Shown in pieces: positions 60,719-64,000 of a stretch of DNA of 64,000 nucleotides. How positions within the stretch are numbered: position 1 is the first letter of the stretch; the number at the start of each line of letters is the position of its first letter. Location: contig JACVTC010000032.1 of assembly GCA_016946835.1 (NCBI GenBank), positions 1,018,501 through 1,082,500 on the forward strand, given 5' to 3'. Source of the DNA: Neocallimastix lanati (nom. inval.). Taxonomy: Eukaryota > Neocallimastigomycota > Neocallimastigomycetes > Neocallimastigales > Neocallimastigaceae. A program made the translations under genes and the position numbers. The notes under the pieces were generated by a model. That model was not told where the DNA came from. It saw only the letters and a list, made by a program, of their open reading frames with translations, and made no database searches.

Positions 60719-63689
60719 TCAGTACGACGTCGGCGCTCCAAATTCCTAAGTAGAGGGCTTTTCAAAATATATCTTAACATTATTAAAGAAAGGATCCTTG
60801 GAGTAACACTTTTTAATTTCATCTTGTAGATTTGATTCAATAGAGATCCTTGAAGTAAGACAAAAATTTTCCGGTTTAAGTACTTGGTAGGGTTTAGCAG
60901 GTTCATGATTATCATAATCAGGACGGCGAGATAAAGCGTCTGGCTTACCACCGCAAGAACCTGGACAATATTCAATTTGAAAGTCAAATCGAGTAAAGAA
61001 CATTGACCATCTAATTAAACGTTGTGAAAGCTGTTCGGGTTTCTTAAAGTAGAGTAGATTTCTATGATCAGTAAGAACTTTAATAGTTTTCTTAGCACCT
61101 TCTAAATAGTACCTCCACGTTTCAAAAGCAGTCTTAATAGCAAGTAACTCTTTATCATAAATTGGATAATTGTATTCAGCAGAGGTAAAAGCTCTAGAAT
61201 AGAACGTAATTGGATGAAGTTTATTATCTTTAGAGCTAACTTGGGATAAAATACATCCAAGGGCAAAATTACTTGCATCCGTTTCAACAAAAAATTGAGA
61301 ATTAGGATCAGCAGGAATAAGAATGGGAGCAGAAGTAAAAGAACGTTTAAGAAGTTCAAAGGAGTCATTAGCATCTTTTGACCAAACAAAAGGAAAATTT
61401 TTTCTTGTAAGTTTATTAAGAGGATAAGCAATTTTAGCAAAATTTTTATAAAGCGTCTGTAGAAATTGGCTAGGCCAAGAAACGATTGAACTTCTTTAAC
61501 TGTAGTTGGAGCAGGCCAATCTAAAATAGCTGAGACTTTCTTAATATCCATCTTAAGACCATCTGAAGATACATAATATCCTAAAAATTTAACTTCGAAC
61601 TTATCAAACTCACATTTTTCAAGGTTAACATGTAAATGAAATTTCCTAAGTTGTAATAGTACTTTTTTATCGTGTAAATGGTGATCAAAAAGATCATCAG
61701 AAAAAATGATAATATCATCTATATAGGCATAGCAAAATTTACCTAAATAATCACTTAATGCAGTATCAATCATTCTTTGAAAACAGGCAGGTGCATTCTT
61801 GAAACCGAAAGGCATAACTCTAAATTCAAAGTGTCCTAAGCTACATATAAAAGCTGTCTTGTATTCATCTCCAGACCTGATACGAATTTGGAAGTAAGCA
61901 GATCTCAAATCAAATTTTGTGTAATACTTATGACCAGGAGCTTTATTAAAAATAATAGTTGTTAAAGGCATAGGATAACTATCTCTAATGGTGATTTCAT
62001 TAAGTTTCCTAAGATCAATACACATACGTAACTCACCATTATCTTTTGGAGCAAATAAAATTGGATGACCAGCTTCTGATTTTGACCGAACAATAAAACT
62101 GTATTTTAAATAGTCTTTAATAATTTTTTCTAAAGCTATTTCTTCGGGAATTGTAAGAGGATAAATTGCACTATAATATAGCTTAGCATTAGGTTTAAGG
62201 TCAATAGCACAATCAAAATTAGAATGAGGAGGGGTAAGATTTTAGCTTCTTCTTCACTAAATACATCAGAGAATTCTAGGTAAATGACGGGAAGTGTTTT
62301 ATTTGGAGTATCCATGTTTGGGGACGAGGCAAATGAATTCTTCAACAATGAAGGAGAAATAGAAGAATTATCAATCAAAGAATTATTAGGGGTGCATGAA
62401 CTGGAATAGGCTGGTTTCGAAGAGATAGAGTTGGAAGTATTAGAAGTAAGAGAGAGTGAAGTAGAATTAACCGAGGTTGAAGGTATTGATTCAACTAAGG
62501 AAGAATCTGACACATTGTTGTTACTATTACAAAAGCTTAAAATATTATTGTTGAAATCAATTGATGATTTATGTTCTTTAAGAAATCTAGAACTAATTAA
62601 GCACTCAAATTTGTCGTTCAAATCAATAACAAAAAATTCTGTTAAGACCTGAAGGTTACTAACTTTAAATAATATTGGTATAGTTTTACCAATAACGTCT
62701 TTGCCACCACCAATACCAGTAATGTTATCAGCCTCTAAATTATCATATAAAAGCTTAAAATTGTTCATTTTAGCCAATTTAGTATCCATAAGATTCAAGT
62801 CGGAGCCGGAATCTATAAGAGCCTTAGCTTTAATCCATTTATTTTTGTAGTTAAAGGAACACTTAATAATACAATCCTTATTAAATTTCTTAGTTGAATT
62901 AGATCTAGCCATATGGGAGGAGCTAGATTTATTTGCTCTTTTTGGACAATTTATTAACTTATGGCCTGATTGTCCACAATATAGACAAAGCCCTTCCTTA
63001 ATTCTTCTTGCTCTTTCTTCAGGAGATAAATGAGAGTAATTTGATTCATTATTTGATTTGAAAAAAGAATTAGAATTAGCGTTTCTATTATTACTAGAGT
63101 TAAATCTAAAATACTTCCTATTATTATGAGAATTATTATTATTACTGTTATTTCTGGAATTGTAATTGTTGATCGTTGCGAATCGAGTCATTTGATGATC
63201 TATGCAATTAGTAATTCGCATTAGTTCGCTTAATTTGGCTGGAGGAGGGAACAAACTAATTACTCTTTCTTGAAGTCTTGGTAGCAATCCTTCAATATAA
63301 GCATCCATTAAGACAAATTCATTCCAGTCCGTTTTTTCCGAAAGCCTACGGAATTCATTATTGTAATCAGTGACTTTATCATATGCTTTTTGCTTAATAT
63401 GCATAAAAGCTTGATTACAATTAAAAACTGCATCTACGTCACTGAATCTATCCTTCATAAGTTCAATGAAAGCCCTAAAATCGTCAAGGACTGGGTTATT
63501 TTCATTCATCAAATCTGCAGCCCAATCCATAGCTTCATCTCTTAACAAAGTGATGGTATAAGCTACTTTTAACGGATCATTGGTGAAATATTCAGGATGA
63601 AGAGCAATGGCTAAACCAACATAAGCCAAAAATCCCTTGAGCTTGGTTGAATCGCCATTAAAATGAAAATCGTTTGATGAAGAAGCCAT
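60719..63689 (-). mobile_element. Gypsy (Ty3-type) LTR retrotransposon, truncated
   Basis: On the - strand: a gag domain (residues about 1-180 of the first frame), CCHC knuckle CLYCGQSGHKLINC (near 62960), an aspartic protease with DSGSDLNLMD (near 62790), RT with YIDD (near 61720) and an RNase H region with the CPGSCGGKPDALSRRPDY box (near 60930). No integrase follows; the element ends at about 60719, and no LTR was identified at either side, so it is incomplete. Two or three breaks are also present. Age cannot be estimated without LTRs. Confidence 0.9.
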
Positions 63690-64000
63690 TAAAGAAATTA
63701 TTAAATTATAAACAAATTTAAAAATTGCAATAGTTTGATTTATTTATTATTATTACTATTATTATTATTATTATTATCTTTTTTTTTTTTTAGTACTCCC
63801 GAATGAAAATTGTAATGATAAAGAATTATAAATTATTATTTTTCTAGGCTTTTAGTTTAATTGCTGATTTAAATTATATTTTTTTTTTTTAAATTAATTT
63901 GGTAAATATAATAACTAGACTAAAATTCACTCATTTATGCCTTATAACAAAATAAAAAAAACCGGCATGAGTTACTAATAAGAGGTATATACTAGTTCTC
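63690..64000. other. Presumed 5' untranslated region of the Gypsy element
   Basis: A/T-rich with (tta)n at about 63744-63777. An LTR or primer site may begin here but cannot be recognised because the window ends. Confidence 0.4.

Overview
The window is overwhelmingly A/T, with long poly-A/poly-T runs, trinucleotide repeats and Asn-rich proteins. It carries spliceosomal introns (GT...AG, often GTAAGT/GTAAAT), a complete APC/C subunit gene, a BAR-PH gene and an eukaryotic acyltransferase gene, and a broken bacterial-type sugar O-acetyltransferase. A nuclear LSU rRNA fragment reads as fungal. Together these suggest an anaerobic gut fungus (Neocallimastigomycota). That assignment is inference from composition and gene style; the genus is not determined.

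Layout. 1-8.6 kb: a Copia element on the + strand (629-6810), with a further insertion inside its 5' LTR, then a 5'-truncated LINE tail, all within a locally duplicated block. 8.6-9.5 kb: a decayed secreted Cys-rich gene. 10.4-16.1 kb: CDC23/APC8 on the - strand, ten exons. 16-20.6 kb: no gene seen. 20.6-27.5 kb: a Mutator-like DNA transposon (MULE) holding a full-length LINE (21.3-26.2 kb) whose 1361-aa ORF is open. 27.5-34.4 kb: MULE relics, an Hsp70 scrap and a deleted LINE. 35.2-35.7 kb: an intact secreted protein with two six-Cys modules. 36.5-41.2 kb: duplicated A/T repeats, another MULE, a GC-rich unidentified segment, Copia scraps around an LSU rRNA fragment, and a deleted LINE. 41.5-42.2 kb: the broken acetyltransferase. 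43.1-47.7 kb: a ten-exon BAR-PH protein. 49.3-52.0 kb: an eight-exon lysophospholipid-type acyltransferase. 53.5-60.1 kb: MULE remains with a young Copia element nested inside. 60.7-63.7 kb: a truncated Gypsy element.

The three multi-exon host genes (CDC23, BAR-PH, acyltransferase) all lie on the - strand and are housekeeping in type: mitotic ubiquitin ligase, plasma-membrane/phosphoinositide scaffold, and phospholipid acylation. They do not form a pathway. Nearly everything else is mobile DNA, much of it nested, and several insertions can be ordered from target-site duplications visible in the sequence. No CRISPR, operon or bacterial-style regulation is present. Exon boundaries were assigned by hand from splice sites, reading phase and family resemblance; in each gene the exon lengths add to a whole number of codons.
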